A stretch of 37,612 bases of DNA from Betaproteobacteria bacterium (GTDB lineage Bacteria > Pseudomonadota > Gammaproteobacteria > Burkholderiales > Burkholderiaceae_C), in contig RFTR01000002.1 of the NCBI GenBank assembly GCA_009923345.1, forward strand, positions 1 through 37,612, in the 5' to 3' direction. Made by a program: the position numbers and the translations under genes. The notes below the pieces were generated by a model that ran no database searches, was not told where the DNA came from, and saw only the letters and a list, made by a program, of their open reading frames with translations. Of the stretch, positions 37,423 to 37,612 are shown piece after piece. Positions within the stretch are counted from its first letter, which is position 1. Every line of letters begins with the position of its first letter.

Positions 37423-37612
37423 ATGATTGACTGGACCTCCTGCCCTGCTGTAGAAATCAACCCTGAGCTTGTGAGTGGCGCTTGGGTGTTTCGCGGCACC
37501 CGTGTACCAGTTGTTGCTTTATTTGAAAACCTAGAAGACGGTATAACTATTAACGAGTTTGTTGAATTATTTCCTGGCGTTGCTTTAGTTCATGCTCGCA
37601 GCGTTTTAGAGC
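37423..37612 (+). CDS. DUF433 family protein (putative antitoxin), truncated by window edge
   Basis: MIDWTSCPAVEINPELVSGAWVFRGTRVPVVALFENLEDGITINEFVELFPGVALVHARSVLE, typical DUF433 sequence; open to the end of the window. Confidence 0.85.
   Translation, partial: MIDWTSCPAVEINPELVSGAWVFRGTRVPVVALFENLEDGITINEFVELFPGVALVHARSVLE

Noticed and set aside
1-37612. Insertion sequence, prophage or integrase
   Set aside because: No transposase, integrase or phage structural protein and no long terminal inverted repeats were seen in any frame.

Overview
This 37.6 kb window is a gene-dense betaproteobacterial chromosome segment, most likely Burkholderiales/Comamonadaceae-like (inference from protein character, no search run). 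It has no recognisable transposon, phage or CRISPR array. Left to right: (1) a translationally coupled catabolic operon: hyuB 3' end, hyuA, isochorismatase-like hydrolase, FAD dehydrogenase, isocitrate-lyase/PEP-mutase family lyase; (2) TauE/SafE permease and fur; (3) a minus-strand L-threonate/4-carbon acid-sugar operon (otnI, otnC, otnK, ltnD) with a MmgE/PrpD protein and an orphan Bug-type binding protein; (4) a branched-chain-type ABC transporter (livM interrupted) with a VanA-like Rieske oxygenase and a stand-alone VanB-type ferredoxin; (5) a bactofilin / M23 peptidase / bactofilin / RodZ-like cassette, the best candidate here for an under-described system; (6) hemH and a HAD hydrolase; (7) hpnE-hpnD-hpnC (squalene synthesis); (8) an RND efflux pair behind an inverted-repeat operator; (9) tRNA-Leu, tig, clpP, clpX and a lon gene that has lost its Walker A segment; (10) tRNA-Gly, a terminator, tRNA-Cys and a partial DUF433 gene. 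Three genes (isochorismatase-like, livM, lon) look as if they carry short internal deletions. These could be real decay or assembly artefacts and should be checked against reads. All family calls are from reading the translations; no database search was possible.
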